NCBI GenBank assembly: GCA_027488975.1
Contig: JAIYAQ010000013.1
Coordinates: forward strand, 93,398 to 157,397
Source: Cyanobium sp. E1_MAG_00006
Lineage (GTDB): Bacteria > Cyanobacteriota > Cyanobacteriia > PCC-6307 > Cyanobiaceae
Reading direction: 5' to 3'
DNA: 64,000 nucleotides
In this document: positions 17,162-25,680 of the stretch, in pieces
Numbering within the stretch: the stretch's first letter is position 1
Layout of the letters: each line of letters starts with the position of its first letter
Program-made: the position numbers and the translations under genes
Notes under the pieces: model-generated
Database searches by the model: none
Told to the model about the DNA's origin: nothing
The model's input: the letters and a program-made list of their open reading frames with translations, nothing else

Positions 17162-18571
17162 ATGACAGCTGTGCCTCTCGCTGTTCCAGGCCAGCCCTAC
17201 ACCCTGGTGCTGGGTCTTGGACGTTCCGGACTCGGAGCCGCCCGCCTGCTGCAGGCGCGGGGCACTGCCGTGCTGGTGCTGGAAAGCGGCAGCGGCGAGG
17301 CCCTTGAAGCCAGAGCCGAGGCCCTGCGCGCTGAAGGGATCGCAGTGACCCTTGGCATCCCGCTCAGTCCGGCTCTGGTGGAGGAGCTGCCTGCCCTGCC
17401 GGAGCGGGTGATCGTCAGCCCCGGCATCCGCTGGGACCATCCGGCCCTCGAGGCCCTGCGCAGTGCCGGCGTGACCAGCGACGGCGAGATCACCACCGCC
17501 TGGGATGCCACCCGTCCGGTGCCCTGGATCGGCATCACCGGCACCAACGGCAAGACCACCGTCACCCATCTCGTGGCACACCTGCTCAAGCAGGCAGGCC
17601 TTGATGCACCGATGTGCGGAAACGTGGGCCACTCAGCCGCCGAACTGGCCCTGGAGCGGCTCAGGCCCGGCCAGCGACTGCCCGAATGGCTGGTGGTGGA
17701 GCTCAGCAGCTATCAGATCGAAGCGGCACCGACCCTGGCGCCGCGCATCGGTCTGTGGACCACGCTCACGCCGGATCATCTCGAGCGCCACGGCACGCTG
17801 GACAACTACCGCGCCATCAAGCGCAGCCTGCTGGCGCGCTCGGCGGTGCGCATCCTCAACGGCGACGATCCGGACCTGCGCAGCCGCGCCGCCAGCTGGG
17901 ATCAGGCGCGCTGGATCAGCGCCGGCAGCCGCGAGGCCGCCCGGGCGGCCGGGCTTGAGCCGCACCTCTGGATCGAGGCCGATCAGGTGATGGGTGCCGA
18001 TGGTCGGCTGCTGGATGCCCGCGCCCTGGCGATGCCCGGCGCCCACAACCGCCAGAACCTGCTGATGGCGGTGGCGGTGGGGCTGGAACTTGGACTGGGT
18101 GGCCCCCAGATGGAACAGGCCTTCCGCTCCTTCCCGGGAGTACCGCACCGGCTGGAGCGCATCCGCGAGCTCGCCGGGGTGACCTGGTTCAACGACAGCA
18201 AGGCCACGAACTACGACGCCGCCGAGGTGGCCCTGCACGCCCTGGAGGGGCCGTTGGTTGTGCTGGCTGGCGGCGAATCCAAGCGCGGCGATGCCGGCGG
18301 CTGGATCGCCCAGCTGCAGCGCCAGGCGAGGGCGGTGGTGCTCTTCGGCGCAGCCTGCAACGAATTCCGGAACCTGCTGCAGCAGGGCGGCTACGACGGT
18401 GAGGTGCGAGAGGTGGATGGACTGGCCGGGGCGGTGCCCCTGGCGCAGCAGCTGGCGGCGCAGCATCACTGCAGGGCCGTGCTGCTCTCACCGGCCTGCG
18501 CCAGCTTCGATCAGTACAGCGACTTCGAGGCCCGGGGCGATCACTTCCGCCAGCTGGTGCAGGCGCTCTAA
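17162..18571 (+). CDS. murD: UDP-N-acetylmuramoylalanine--D-glutamate ligase
   Basis: MurD adds D-glutamate to UDP-MurNAc-L-Ala in the cytoplasmic phase of peptidoglycan synthesis. The 469-residue product has an N-terminal Rossmann domain (LVLGLGRSGLGAARLL), the ATP-binding motif GITGTNGKTTVTHL (127-133 GTNGKTT), the LSSYQIE motif, HLERHG and the C-terminal WFNDSKATNYDAAEVAL and LVVLAGGESK segments. The ATG at 17162 was chosen because upstream codons in the same frame lack family sequence. It is monocistronic or paired with the EVE gene 71 bp downstream. Confidence 0.95.
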   Translation: MTAVPLAVPGQPYTLVLGLGRSGLGAARLLQARGTAVLVLESGSGEALEARAEALRAEGIAVTLGIPLSPALVEELPALPERVIVSPGIRWDHPALEALRSAGVTSDGEITTAWDATRPVPWIGITGTNGKTTVTHLVAHLLKQAGLDAPMCGNVGHSAAELALERLRPGQRLPEWLVVELSSYQIEAAPTLAPRIGLWTTLTPDHLERHGTLDNYRAIKRSLLARSAVRILNGDDPDLRSRAASWDQARWISAGSREAARAAGLEPHLWIEADQVMGADGRLLDARALAMPGAHNRQNLLMAVAVGLELGLGGPQMEQAFRSFPGVPHRLERIRELAGVTWFNDSKATNYDAAEVALHALEGPLVVLAGGESKRGDAGGWIAQLQRQARAVVLFGAACNEFRNLLQQGGYDGEVREVDGLAGAVPLAQQLAAQHHCRAVLLSPACASFDQYSDFEARGDHFRQLVQAL

Positions 18572-18642
18572 GGCCCCTGGTTTCAGGCCCCTTGGGAGTG
18601 GCGGAGCCAGGCGCTACCCTCACGCCAACGCCGAGCCGACGC

Positions 18643-19101
18643 ATGGCCCACTGGCTGATGAAGAGTGAGCCCGACGTTTACGGGATCCACCATCTTCAGC
18701 AGGAGGGCACGACGCTCTGGGACGGCATCCGCAACTATCAGGCGCGCAACTTCATGCGCAGCATGGCGATCGGTGATCGCGCCTTCTTCTACCACTCGAA
18801 TGCCAAACCACCCGGCATCGTTGGGATGATGGAAGTGATCGAAACCGGTCTAACCGACCCCAGCCAGTTCGATCCGGCCAGCAAGTATTTCGACCCGAAA
18901 TCAAAGCCGCAGGCGCCGCGCTGGGACTGCGTACGGCTGCGCTATGTGGGCACCTTCGCCGAGCTACTCAGCCTCGATCAGCTGCGCGAGCAGTTCTCCG
19001 TGGAGGAGCTGACCGTGGTGCGCCAGGGCAATCGTCTGTCGATCCTGCCGGTACCGGAGGCGAGCGCCACGCGGCTGCTCGACCTGCTCGGGCCCCTGTG
19101 A
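18643..19101 (+). CDS. EVE domain-containing protein
   Basis: The 152-residue product is a single EVE domain: it begins MAHWLMKSEPDVYGI and has LWDGIRNYQARNFMRSM, DRAFFYHSN and the segment PGIVGMMEVIETGL. EVE domains belong to the PUA-like superfamily and bind modified bases in DNA or RNA; stand-alone EVE proteins are widespread in bacteria with unclear roles (family knowledge). The gene ends overlapping the next gene by 4 nt (GTGA), so the two are likely translationally coupled. Confidence 0.92.
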   Translation: MAHWLMKSEPDVYGIHHLQQEGTTLWDGIRNYQARNFMRSMAIGDRAFFYHSNAKPPGIVGMMEVIETGLTDPSQFDPASKYFDPKSKPQAPRWDCVRLRYVGTFAELLSLDQLREQFSVEELTVVRQGNRLSILPVPEASATRLLDLLGPL

Positions 19102-19865
19102 GCGCAACCGCACTGAAGCCGCTGCTGGCCCTGCGGGAGGGGCTGGCGGCAGCGCGGCGGCAGCCACGCCTTGCCCTCGGATTCAGCGCGCTGACCTGGA
19201 CGATCCATCTGCTGGGGTGGGCGCTGTTCGCCGCTGGGCATGACAGCAGCAGCGCCGTGCTGGCGGTGGTGCTGCACGGTCTGGGTAGCGGGCTCTATCT
19301 GGCGGGCCTGATCTGGCTGATCGACGGGCTCACCCGCCTCGGCCTGGCCCTGAGTGCCGGCCGAACCCTGCACTGGCGAGCCCTCTGCCGCTGGCATGGA
19401 CGGCAGAGCCGTCATCTGGTTGTCGGACTGCTGAACACCGGCCTCGCCCTGGCAGCCACGGCACTGGCGGGCTTCATGAGCTGGTCGCTGGTGCTGTTCC
19501 TGCTGCCGGCCCTGAGCATTCTTCCGGCCCTGCTGGGATTGACGGCCATGCTGGCGATGGGGATGAGCCAGCTGTTCAACCCCTGCCTGGTGCTGGAGGA
19601 GCGATTGAGCCCGTCGCGGGCCTTCGGCCGGGGAGTGGAGCTGTTGAGACAGCACTGGCGCGGCCTGCTCGGACTCTCTCCACTCCTGCTTGGGATCCTG
19701 CTGTTGCCCTTCGTCCTGGGGCTGCTGGCCGAGGCCGTGGGCGCTGGCCTGGGCGTGGCGATCACCGCTCTCGCCATGGTGGCCGCTCTACCTCTGCTGG
19801 CCACCACCGTCACAGCGGCTTACCGCCAGATCAGCGGCACAGCCTTCACGGCAGAGGCTCGCTGA
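19098..19865 (+). CDS. Multi-spanning membrane protein of unknown function
   Basis: The 255-residue product starts at a GTG that overlaps the EVE gene stop (GTGA). It has about five to six hydrophobic helices, including LGFSALTWTIHLLGWALFAAG, VVLHGLGSGLYLAGLIWLI, LALAATALAGFMSWSLVLFL, PALLGLTAMLAMGM, and GILLLPFVLGLLAEAVGAG. The soluble segment MSQLFNPCLVLEERLSPSRAFGRGVELLR resembles the membrane-interface part of DUF4013/DUF975-like integral proteins, but I cannot assign a family. Its 3' end overlaps the convergent DUF2811 gene by 20 bp. Confidence 0.75.
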   Translation: MSATALKPLLALREGLAAARRQPRLALGFSALTWTIHLLGWALFAAGHDSSSAVLAVVLHGLGSGLYLAGLIWLIDGLTRLGLALSAGRTLHWRALCRWHGRQSRHLVVGLLNTGLALAATALAGFMSWSLVLFLLPALSILPALLGLTAMLAMGMSQLFNPCLVLEERLSPSRAFGRGVELLRQHWRGLLGLSPLLLGILLLPFVLGLLAEAVGAGLGVAITALAMVAALPLLATTVTAAYRQISGTAFTAEAR

Positions 19866-20049
19866 AGCGGGGTTGCAGCGGAAACAGGTTGGCCAGGTAG
19901 CAGCGGGTGATCTCCCGCGTCTGCACTCCGTTCTGCACGAGGAAGCCGGCCAGAGCCGCCTGGAACAAGCGGTACTGATCCCAGTTGGGATGGGCCTCGA
20001 TGAAGCCCTGCATCGATTGCAGCAAGGGCTCGGGGACCTCCGCCGTCAT
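19846..20049 (-). CDS. DUF2811-family small protein
   Basis: The 67-residue product (ATG at 20049; an ATG at 20073 would add 8 residues) reads as a helix-rich cytosolic protein: EPLLQSMQGFIEAHPNWDQY, then RLFQAALAGFLVQNG and REITRCYLANLF. This fits the small cyanobacterial DUF2811 family, whose function is not known. Its stop overlaps the end of the convergent membrane-protein gene by 20 bp. Confidence 0.72.
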   Translation of the reverse strand: MTAEVPEPLLQSMQGFIEAHPNWDQYRLFQAALAGFLVQNGVQTREITRCYLANLFPLQPRFSEPLP

Positions 20050-20459
20050 GCTCACCGTGCCGGCCATCTCCATCCTGTTCTTCCCGGTTCAGCCACTAGT
20101 TCTCCACGGCGCGCCGCTGGGGTCAAGCATCGAGTGTGCAGCACGATCGCAGCAGCTCTCAGCGCGAGATCGCCGGCCCCGACTCAGGTCCGGCCCTCAG
20201 TCCTGGCGACGGAATCAGGCCCTGCAGGAACCGGATGCCCGCGTCAACGGGAAAAGCACAGATCAAGGCGTTCTCCCCAGCCCGGCCGCCGCGGCGCCGA
20301 TCCAGTGGAGTGATCTGTGGAAAAACGGTGTAAAACGCAAGGGAGAGAGCAGCCGCCCTTGGGAGAAGTGCCACGATCAGCAGTGCTGATCGAAGGGCCA
20401 ATCTCGTGGCCGATCTCAGCGCGAGGCTTCAGGCAAGCTGATCGCCCCGACCCAGCACC
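20050..20459. other. Intergenic region without a convincing gene
   Basis: About 400 bp. A minus-strand frame of 80 codons (20159-20401, TTG start) has a signal-peptide-like N-terminus (LLIVALLPRAAALSLAFYTVF) but no recognisable domain, and I do not call it. A 17-bp palindrome, GATCAGCA-G-TGCTGATC, lies at 20375-20391, 69 bp before the dehydrogenase start. It could be an operator or a small hairpin. Confidence 0.5.
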
Positions 20460-21338
20460 ATGACCATCGCGCTGTTTGGAACCGGTCTGCTCGGGAGCGC
20501 CATCGGCCACCGGCTGCTGCAACGCGGCCATGCGCTGATCGTCTGGAACCGCAGCGCGGAACGCTGTTCAGATCTGCAGCAGGCCGGCGCCAGGCTGGCG
20601 GGCAGCCCCGCCGAGGCGGCCAGCGACAGTGACTGGCTGATCACGGTGCTCAGCGACGGCCCCACCACCACGGCGGTGCTGCTGGAGCAGATCGGCGCTG
20701 GGCTGGCCGGCCGAAGTGTGCTGCAAATGGGCACGATCGGCGTACAGGAGAGCGAGACCCTGGCTGCAGCGGTGCAGCAACGGGGCGGACGTTATCTGGA
20801 GGCGCCGGTGCTGGGTAGCCGGCCGGAGGCCCTGGCCGGCACGCTGCAGCTGATGGCGGGCGGCCCTGCCGACCTGTTCACATGGGCGCTGCCGCTGCTG
20901 CGGGATCTGGCGGCTGAACCCCTCCATGTGGGGCCGGTGGGCAGCGGCATGGCCACCAAGCTCGCCCTCAATCAGCTGATCGCCAGCCTCACGCACGCCT
21001 TCAGCCTGTCGCTCCACCTCGTGCAACGCCAGGGCGTTGACGTGGAGACGTTCATGCAGCTGCTGCGCGGCAGCGCGCTGTATGCCCCCACCTTCGACAA
21101 GAAGCTGCAGCGGGAGCTGGACGGCGACTACGGCAACCCCAACTTCCCCACCGCACACCTGCGCAAGGATCTGGCTCTGTTCCTGGCTGCGGCCGATCAG
21201 GCAGGCCTTGAGGGCAAGGGGCTGCAGGGTCTGCTGCAGCTGCTGCAGACCAGCACGGCAGCCGGGCTGGACGCGCTCGACTACTGCGCCCTGCACGCCC
21301 TCACGGCTGGCCGTACAGCTGCTGCAGGGCCTGGCTGA
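20460..21338 (+). CDS. NAD(P)-dependent oxidoreductase, beta-hydroxyacid dehydrogenase family
   Basis: The 292-residue product has the family architecture: N-terminal Rossmann domain with IALFGTGLLGSAIGHRLL and the NR after the second strand (WNRSAERC), a conserved LEAPVLGSRPEALAGTL substrate-binding segment (normally DAPVSGG), and the catalytic helix GMATKLALNQLIASLTHAF with the conserved Lys. The C-terminal helical domain contains NFPTAHLRKDLALFLAAAD. It probably reduces or oxidises a small hydroxyacid, such as a succinic-semialdehyde/glyoxylate or hydroxyisobutyrate type substrate; the exact substrate cannot be told. It overlaps the convergent DUF1818 gene by 38 bp. Confidence 0.85.
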   Translation: MTIALFGTGLLGSAIGHRLLQRGHALIVWNRSAERCSDLQQAGARLAGSPAEAASDSDWLITVLSDGPTTTAVLLEQIGAGLAGRSVLQMGTIGVQESETLAAAVQQRGGRYLEAPVLGSRPEALAGTLQLMAGGPADLFTWALPLLRDLAAEPLHVGPVGSGMATKLALNQLIASLTHAFSLSLHLVQRQGVDVETFMQLLRGSALYAPTFDKKLQRELDGDYGNPNFPTAHLRKDLALFLAAADQAGLEGKGLQGLLQLLQTSTAAGLDALDYCALHALTAGRTAAAGPG

Positions 21339-21672
21339 AGCCCCGGCTGGCAGGATGGGGCCAGCTCCCCTCGAACGCCCTCTGCCCAGGCTGCGGACTC
21401 AGCATCACCTGCAGAGACCATTCCCTGCGATCCCCATCGATCGTCAGCCACCAGGGATCGCGCTCCAGCTCCAGGCTGATCGACTCCTCCGCCATCAGCT
21501 GATCCACCAGCGCGGCGTGTTGTGCCAGCAGATCGGCCAGGGCATCGCGCAGGGACTCCGCTTCCGCGCGGCTCAGCTCGGTGGCCCAGCCAGCGCCGCC
21601 AATGAGCACAGCAAAGGGCTGACGACCGCCATCCCAGGCGATCCGCCAGCCCTCACCCTCGCGCTCAATCAC
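21301..21672 (-). CDS. DUF1818-family protein
   Basis: The 123-residue product begins MIEREGEGWRIAWDGGR and contains VLIGGAGWATELSRAEAESL, a mid-section with LMAEESISLELERDPWWL, and a late FEGSWPHPASRGF segment. This is the small cyanobacteria-specific DUF1818 family; function is unknown. It lies just downstream of rpoZ on the same strand (41 bp), and its 3' end overlaps the convergent dehydrogenase gene by 38 bp. An imperfect direct repeat (GATCACATCYGTTCGATCA) sits at its start region. Confidence 0.8.
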   Translation of the reverse strand: MIEREGEGWRIAWDGGRQPFAVLIGGAGWATELSRAEAESLRDALADLLAQHAALVDQLMAEESISLELERDPWWLTIDGDRREWSLQVMLSPQPGQRAFEGSWPHPASRGFSQALQQLYGQP

Positions 21673-21713
21673 ATCCGTTCGATCACATCTGTTCGATCAA
21701 ACGATGCGCCCGC

Positions 21714-21944
21714 TCAGCCCGGCAGCAGATCAGGCTGATCCTGCTCATCGCTGAGCTCGATGATCGCCCGCTGGACAGGCTTCACCATGCTGTCCTCGAG
21801 CAGACCATCAAAGTCGTCGAAACGGCGCTGCTTGGCGCGGAAGGCAATCCGCACCGTGGTGAGGTAGCGGTTACTGGAATGGCGCACCAGGCTTTCGGCC
21901 CGCTGGGCGAGTTCCTTGGGGCTGACGTTGACGCCGAGATACAT
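21714..21944 (-). CDS. rpoZ: RNA polymerase omega subunit
   Basis: The 76-residue product has the cyanobacterial omega sequence: [18 protein letters not shown], then [18 protein letters not shown] and [15 protein letters not shown]. Omega clamps the C-terminus of beta-prime and aids assembly. In cyanobacteria omega also affects sigma-factor choice (family knowledge). The gene lies 3 bp after a small conserved hypothetical on the minus strand and 41 bp before the DUF1818 gene, forming a compact three-gene run. Confidence 0.95.
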   Translation of the reverse strand: MYLGVNVSPKELAQRAESLVRHSSNRYLTTVRIAFRAKQRRFDDFDGLLEDSMVKPVQRAIIELSDEQDQPDLLPG

Positions 21945-21947
21945 GCA

Positions 21948-22253
21948 CTACTCACCAATCAACCCATCGTAGGCCAGCAGGCTGCCGGAGAACGGCACGG
22001 TGACGGGGAAGCCCAGCGCCTCCCGCCCCGGAGCCAGCAGGCGGATCTCCCTGGCCAGCTGCAGGGCCTGCAGGGGCGGACGGAGCAGCGGGATCAGATC
22101 GCTCACCACCGCACGGTGGGCCAGATCGCGGCACTCGATGCGCAGACAGCCCCAGCCGCGCGAGAGGCGGCAGGCGAGCAGCGGGTCCAGCCGCCGCGCC
22201 AGGCGCGGATCCTCCCGGTAGAACGACCAGATCGCCACAGACACCCGATCCAT
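21948..22253 (-). CDS. Conserved hypothetical protein upstream of rpoZ
   Basis: I do not recognise a family. The 101-residue product begins MDRVSVAIWSFYREDPR and has LACRLSRGWGCLRIECRDL, VVSDLIPLLRPPLQAL and the ending FPVTVPFSGSLLAYDGL. No signal peptide or membrane segment is seen. The gene ends 3 bp before the rpoZ start, so the two are almost certainly co-transcribed. It is divergent from the Hsp70-like gene across 86 bp. Confidence 0.72.
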   Translation of the reverse strand: MDRVSVAIWSFYREDPRLARRLDPLLACRLSRGWGCLRIECRDLAHRAVVSDLIPLLRPPLQALQLAREIRLLAPGREALGFPVTVPFSGSLLAYDGLIGE

Positions 22254-22339
22254 CCCGACACCAGACCCGCTGGTCTCACCATGCAGCGGTGAAGTGCGCC
22301 ACGCTCGGTGCTGGCCCGATTCCCTTCAGCTTTGCGGCC

Positions 22340-23914
22340 ATGACCGGCACCCTTGCCATCGATCTGGGCAGCACCACCACGGTGGTGGCCTTCCAGCCTG
22401 CCGATGGTGGACCGGCCCATCTGTTGGCGCTTCCCCCGTACAGCACGTCGGATCCGCCGCTGATCCCCAGCCTGCTGTGGCTGAGCCACGCCGAAGCCTG
22501 CCAGCCGCTGATCGGCCGCCAGGTGATCGAAGCCGGTCTGCTGGAGCGGGGCGGAGCGGAACTGCAGCGGGATTTCAAGCGCTGGATCGGCGCACCGGAG
22601 AAGCCCGCGACAGCGACAGAGCCGCAGCAACTGCTCAGCCCGGAACGGAGCGGTCGCCTGCTGCTCGAGCAGCTCTGGCGCCAGCTGCCGCCGGGGCTGC
22701 AGCCTCAGCGGCTGGTGCTCACGGCTCCGATCGACAGCTACCGGGGCTACCGCCAGTGGCTGCTGCAGGCCACCGCCAGCCTGGCGGTGCCGGAGGTAGC
22801 GCTGGTGGACGAACCCACCGCTGCGGCCATCGGCGCCGGCCTGCCGGCGGGCAGCCGCGTGCTGGTGCTGGATGTGGGGGGAGGCACCACCGACCTGGCC
22901 CTGGTCCATCTCCAGGGGGGAGAGGGACGCGCGGCGCCGATCGCCCAGCTGCTGCGCTTCGGCGGCCGCGACCTCTCCGACAGCCGCCAGAGCCTGCGCA
23001 CCGCCGAGGTGCTCGGCAAGGCGGGGCTGGCCATCGGCGGCCGTGACATCGACCGCTGGATCGCCGCCGAGCTGTGCCCTGAACTGCCGGGGGTCGAGGG
23101 GCGCTCCGATCTGCTGAGCGCCTGCGAGCGCCTGAAATGCACCTTGAGCGATCAGAGCGAGGCCCTCACGCTCTGGCTACCCGCCGACGGAGGGCCGCCG
23201 CGGGAGCTGCGGCTGCAGCGACGGGAGCTGGAGACCCTGCTGGAGCGCAACGGCCTGATCGATCTGCTGGACGAACTGCTGGAGCGGGTGCTGGCCGGCG
23301 CCCGGGCCGCAGGGGTGCAGCCACGGAATCTCGATGCGGTGCTGCCGGTGGGTGGCAGCAGCCGCCTGCCCCTGATCCGCCGCTGGCTGGAGGAGCGCCT
23401 GCCGGGCGTCCCCCTGCGTGGTGAACGCCCGGTGGAGGCCGTCGCCTTGGGCGCCTTGCGGCTCACTCCTGGGGTGGCCGTGAAGGATCTGCTCAGCCGC
23501 GGTGTCTCCCTGCGCTGCTGGGACCGCCGCAGCGGTGAACATCGCTGGCATCCCCTGTTCGTGGCCGGGCAGCCCTGGCCCAGCGATCACCCGCTTGAGC
23601 TGGTGCTGGCCTGCAGCCGCAGCGGGCAAGACCAGCTGGAGCTCGTGCTGGGGGAACCCTCAGGCGAGGAGCGGAGCGAGGTGGTGTTCGTGGCAGGGCT
23701 GCCGGTGCTGCGGCGCCGCCCCGCCGGGGCGGCTGAGGTGCAGGTCTGGAACGAGCAGCCCGCCCCCCTGGAGCTGGAGCCCCCCGGCAGCCCCGGCCAG
23801 GACCGCTGGCAGCTGCAGTTCGCCATCGATGCCGCGGGACAGCTGCTGGTGGAAGGGCGCGATCTCGTCAGCGGCACGGCTTTGCCACCCCGGCGACTGG
23901 GCCGCCTGCACTGA
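22340..23914 (+). CDS. Hsp70-family ATPase, divergent DnaK-like
   Basis: The 524-residue product (ATG at 22340) has the actin-like ATPase motifs: phosphate-1 AIDLGSTTTVVAFQP at the N-terminus, the LTAPIDSYRGYR segment, ALVDEPTAAAIGAG, phosphate-2 VLDVGGGTTDLALVHL and adenosine motif VLPVGGSSRLPLIRRWL. The C-terminal part is shorter and more divergent than the DnaK substrate-binding domain, and there is no EEVD-like tail. It belongs to the Hsp70-like proteins common in cyanobacteria with unknown clients. A TPR-like membrane-anchored protein follows 85 bp downstream and may be its partner (inference). Confidence 0.88.
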   Translation: MTGTLAIDLGSTTTVVAFQPADGGPAHLLALPPYSTSDPPLIPSLLWLSHAEACQPLIGRQVIEAGLLERGGAELQRDFKRWIGAPEKPATATEPQQLLSPERSGRLLLEQLWRQLPPGLQPQRLVLTAPIDSYRGYRQWLLQATASLAVPEVALVDEPTAAAIGAGLPAGSRVLVLDVGGGTTDLALVHLQGGEGRAAPIAQLLRFGGRDLSDSRQSLRTAEVLGKAGLAIGGRDIDRWIAAELCPELPGVEGRSDLLSACERLKCTLSDQSEALTLWLPADGGPPRELRLQRRELETLLERNGLIDLLDELLERVLAGARAAGVQPRNLDAVLPVGGSSRLPLIRRWLEERLPGVPLRGERPVEAVALGALRLTPGVAVKDLLSRGVSLRCWDRRSGEHRWHPLFVAGQPWPSDHPLELVLACSRSGQDQLELVLGEPSGEERSEVVFVAGLPVLRRRPAGAAEVQVWNEQPAPLELEPPGSPGQDRWQLQFAIDAAGQLLVEGRDLVSGTALPPRRLGRLH

Positions 23915-23999
23915 AGTGCCGGCTGCCGCGCTGCCCCCGCCACCATGAAGCCGGCATGCCGACTCCATAGAACGGATCTGCCGATCTCCCACTCCCGCC

Positions 24000-24833
24000 T
24001 TGGCCATCCGCCGGCACCGGCTGCCTCGCTTCTGGCTGGTGCTCACGCTGGGATTGGTGGCTGCTGGAGTGGGCACGGCCTACTGGTGGGAGAAACAGTT
24101 GCCGCAACGGCTGGAACAGGCCGCCCGAAGCGGTCGGCTGGACGACTGCCTGCGCTACGGCGAACAGCTGGCCGCCCTGCGCTGGCTCGGGGGGCTGGCG
24201 CCGATCGAGCAGGGGCGCTGCCGCCGGCTCAAGGCCGCCCAGCTCTGGAAACAGGGCAACTGGGCTGAGGCCCTGCGGCTGCAACAGCAGCTGGTGAACT
24301 CTGGGGCCAGCAGCAGCGGCGATCAACAGACGCTGCTGCGTTGGCAATCCCAGCTGGAAAGCCGTGCCCGCGAGCTCTACCGGGCGGGCGACCTGGAGGG
24401 AGCCCTCAGCGTGCTCACCAGCCTCAACGCCGCACACAATGCCGAAGGCACGGCCCTGGGCGACAGCCTCCGGGAGGACTGGAACCGCAACCGCTGGCAG
24501 AAGCAGCGGGCCGAACAGCTGATTCCCCAGAAACGCTGGTGGGAAGCCCTGGATGCCCTGAACCGCATCGAACATCCCTGGTGGAAGCGTCACACCGAGG
24601 CGCTGCGCCGCCAGGTGGAACAAGGCATCGAGGGCCTGCGCGACAGCAACCAACGGGAGCACGACGGCCACGGCGGCGGCCTCGACTCCAACGTGCCGGA
24701 GGATCGCCTCAATGCGCTGATCACCGCCAAGATCGCCCGCGGCATGGACGACTGGCAGGCCTTCAGCAGCGCCTGCCGCGAACTGGGCGGCAAGGTGGTG
24801 GAAGCCGGCCCGGAGACCGCCTGCCGCCGCTGA
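24000..24833 (+). CDS. Membrane-anchored TPR-like hypothetical protein
   Basis: The 277-residue product begins at a TTG (24000). It has an N-terminal transmembrane anchor (FWLVLTLGLVAAGVGTAYWW, about residues 11-30) and then helical repeats that resemble degenerate TPRs: LEQAARSGRLDDCLRYGEQL, AAQLWKQGNWAEALRLQQQL and RELYRAGDLEGALSVLTSL. A Gly/His-rich linker near residue 220 separates a short C-terminal domain. It lies directly after the Hsp70-like gene, so the two probably act together, as TPR proteins often do with Hsp70s (inference). No enzymatic motif is visible. Confidence 0.68.
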   Translation: MAIRRHRLPRFWLVLTLGLVAAGVGTAYWWEKQLPQRLEQAARSGRLDDCLRYGEQLAALRWLGGLAPIEQGRCRRLKAAQLWKQGNWAEALRLQQQLVNSGASSSGDQQTLLRWQSQLESRARELYRAGDLEGALSVLTSLNAAHNAEGTALGDSLREDWNRNRWQKQRAEQLIPQKRWWEALDALNRIEHPWWKRHTEALRRQVEQGIEGLRDSNQREHDGHGGGLDSNVPEDRLNALITAKIARGMDDWQAFSSACRELGGKVVEAGPETACRR

Positions 24834-24874
24834 TCACGCGTGACAGGATGGGCAGCAACGATGCGCACCCTTGC

Positions 24875-25096
24875 ATGCAGCCGGGAGATCAGGTCAGGGT
24901 TTGCCAGAGCGTTGTGGTGTTCCATCACCCCGAGCACCGTGGCCAGGCCTTTGATCTTCAGGGCCAGCAGGGTGAAGTGCTGCAGGTTCTGAACGACTTC
25001 AAGGGAAGGCCGATCAGCCCAACCCTGCCGCTGATCGTGGCCTTCGGCCGCTTTCGGGCCCATTTTCGCTCCGATGAGCTGGAGCCGGTGGCCTGA
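24875..25096 (+). CDS. ftrV: Ferredoxin-thioredoxin reductase variable subunit
   Basis: FtrV is the non-catalytic subunit that partners FtrC to pass electrons from ferredoxin to thioredoxin. The 73-residue product has the FtrV pattern VRVCQSVVVFHHPEHRG, GQQGEVLQVLNDFKGRP and RFRAHFRSDELEPV, matching the heart-shaped SH3-like beta barrel subunit. The ATG at 24875 gives the family length. The same frame is open for 180 codons upstream as non-coding sequence, so this gene is easily missed or mis-started. It lies 41 bp after the TPR-like gene and converges on pyrR. ftrC is not in the window. Confidence 0.92.
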   Translation: MQPGDQVRVCQSVVVFHHPEHRGQAFDLQGQQGEVLQVLNDFKGRPISPTLPLIVAFGRFRAHFRSDELEPVA

Positions 25097-25107
25097 GCGC
25101 CATCAGG

Positions 25108-25647
25108 TCAGGCGTCCTTCAGCAGGAAGACCCCCTCCTCGCCATCGATGCTCTCAAGGCAGAGGGCGATCACCTCCTGACGACTGGTGGGCACCACCCG
25201 GCCGCAGAAATCCGGCTGGATCGGCAATTCACGATGGCCGCGATCCACCATGGCCAGCAGGCGCACGCGCCGGGGGCGTCCCCAGGCCTGAAGAGCCTCC
25301 AGGGCGGCTCGCACGGTGCGACCGGTGAAAATCACGTCGTCCACCAGCACCACCTCACGGCCGTCGAGGCTGGCGGGCAGCTCCGTGGGTGTTGTCAACC
25401 GCGTGCCGATGCGCTCGAGATCGTCGCGGTGAAAGGTGGGATCGAGGCTGCCGCAATCGATCGGGTGGCCACATAGCTCTTCCAGCCTGTCCGCCAGAAC
25501 CCTCGCCAGAGCGACACCGCGGGTGGGAATGCCCAGCAGGACCAGCTGGCGGCTATCGGCCACGCTCTCCAGCATCTGGGAGGCCAGACGGTTGAGCGTG
25601 CGGCCCAGCTCGTCGGCAGAGAGGATCTCAACGCGCTCGGCGGCCAT
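25108..25647 (-). CDS. pyrR: PyrR-type uracil phosphoribosyltransferase/regulator
   Basis: The 179-residue product (ATG at 25647) has the type I PRTase fold with the PRPP-binding motif VVLVDDVIFTGRTVRAAL, the early RLASQMLESVADSRQLVLLGIPTRG pattern split by the family, and PTFHRDDLERIG typical of PyrR. In Bacillus PyrR binds pyr mRNA attenuators with UMP; in cyanobacteria it may be mainly a UPRTase (inference). No pyr biosynthetic gene is adjacent. Downstream it converges with ftrV (11 bp); upstream lies a large inverted repeat shared with the gpmI leader. Confidence 0.92.
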   Translation of the reverse strand: MAAERVEILSADELGRTLNRLASQMLESVADSRQLVLLGIPTRGVALARVLADRLEELCGHPIDCGSLDPTFHRDDLERIGTRLTTPTELPASLDGREVVLVDDVIFTGRTVRAALEALQAWGRPRRVRLLAMVDRGHRELPIQPDFCGRVVPTSRQEVIALCLESIDGEEGVFLLKDA

Positions 25648-25680
25648 GGCAGGAGCTATGGGACGTGATCTTAACGGGAT

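Noticed and set aside
20159..20401. 80-codon minus-strand frame with a signal-peptide-like start
   Set aside because: TTG start, no domain, and the remainder is Arg/Gly/Pro-rich; not enough support for a gene.
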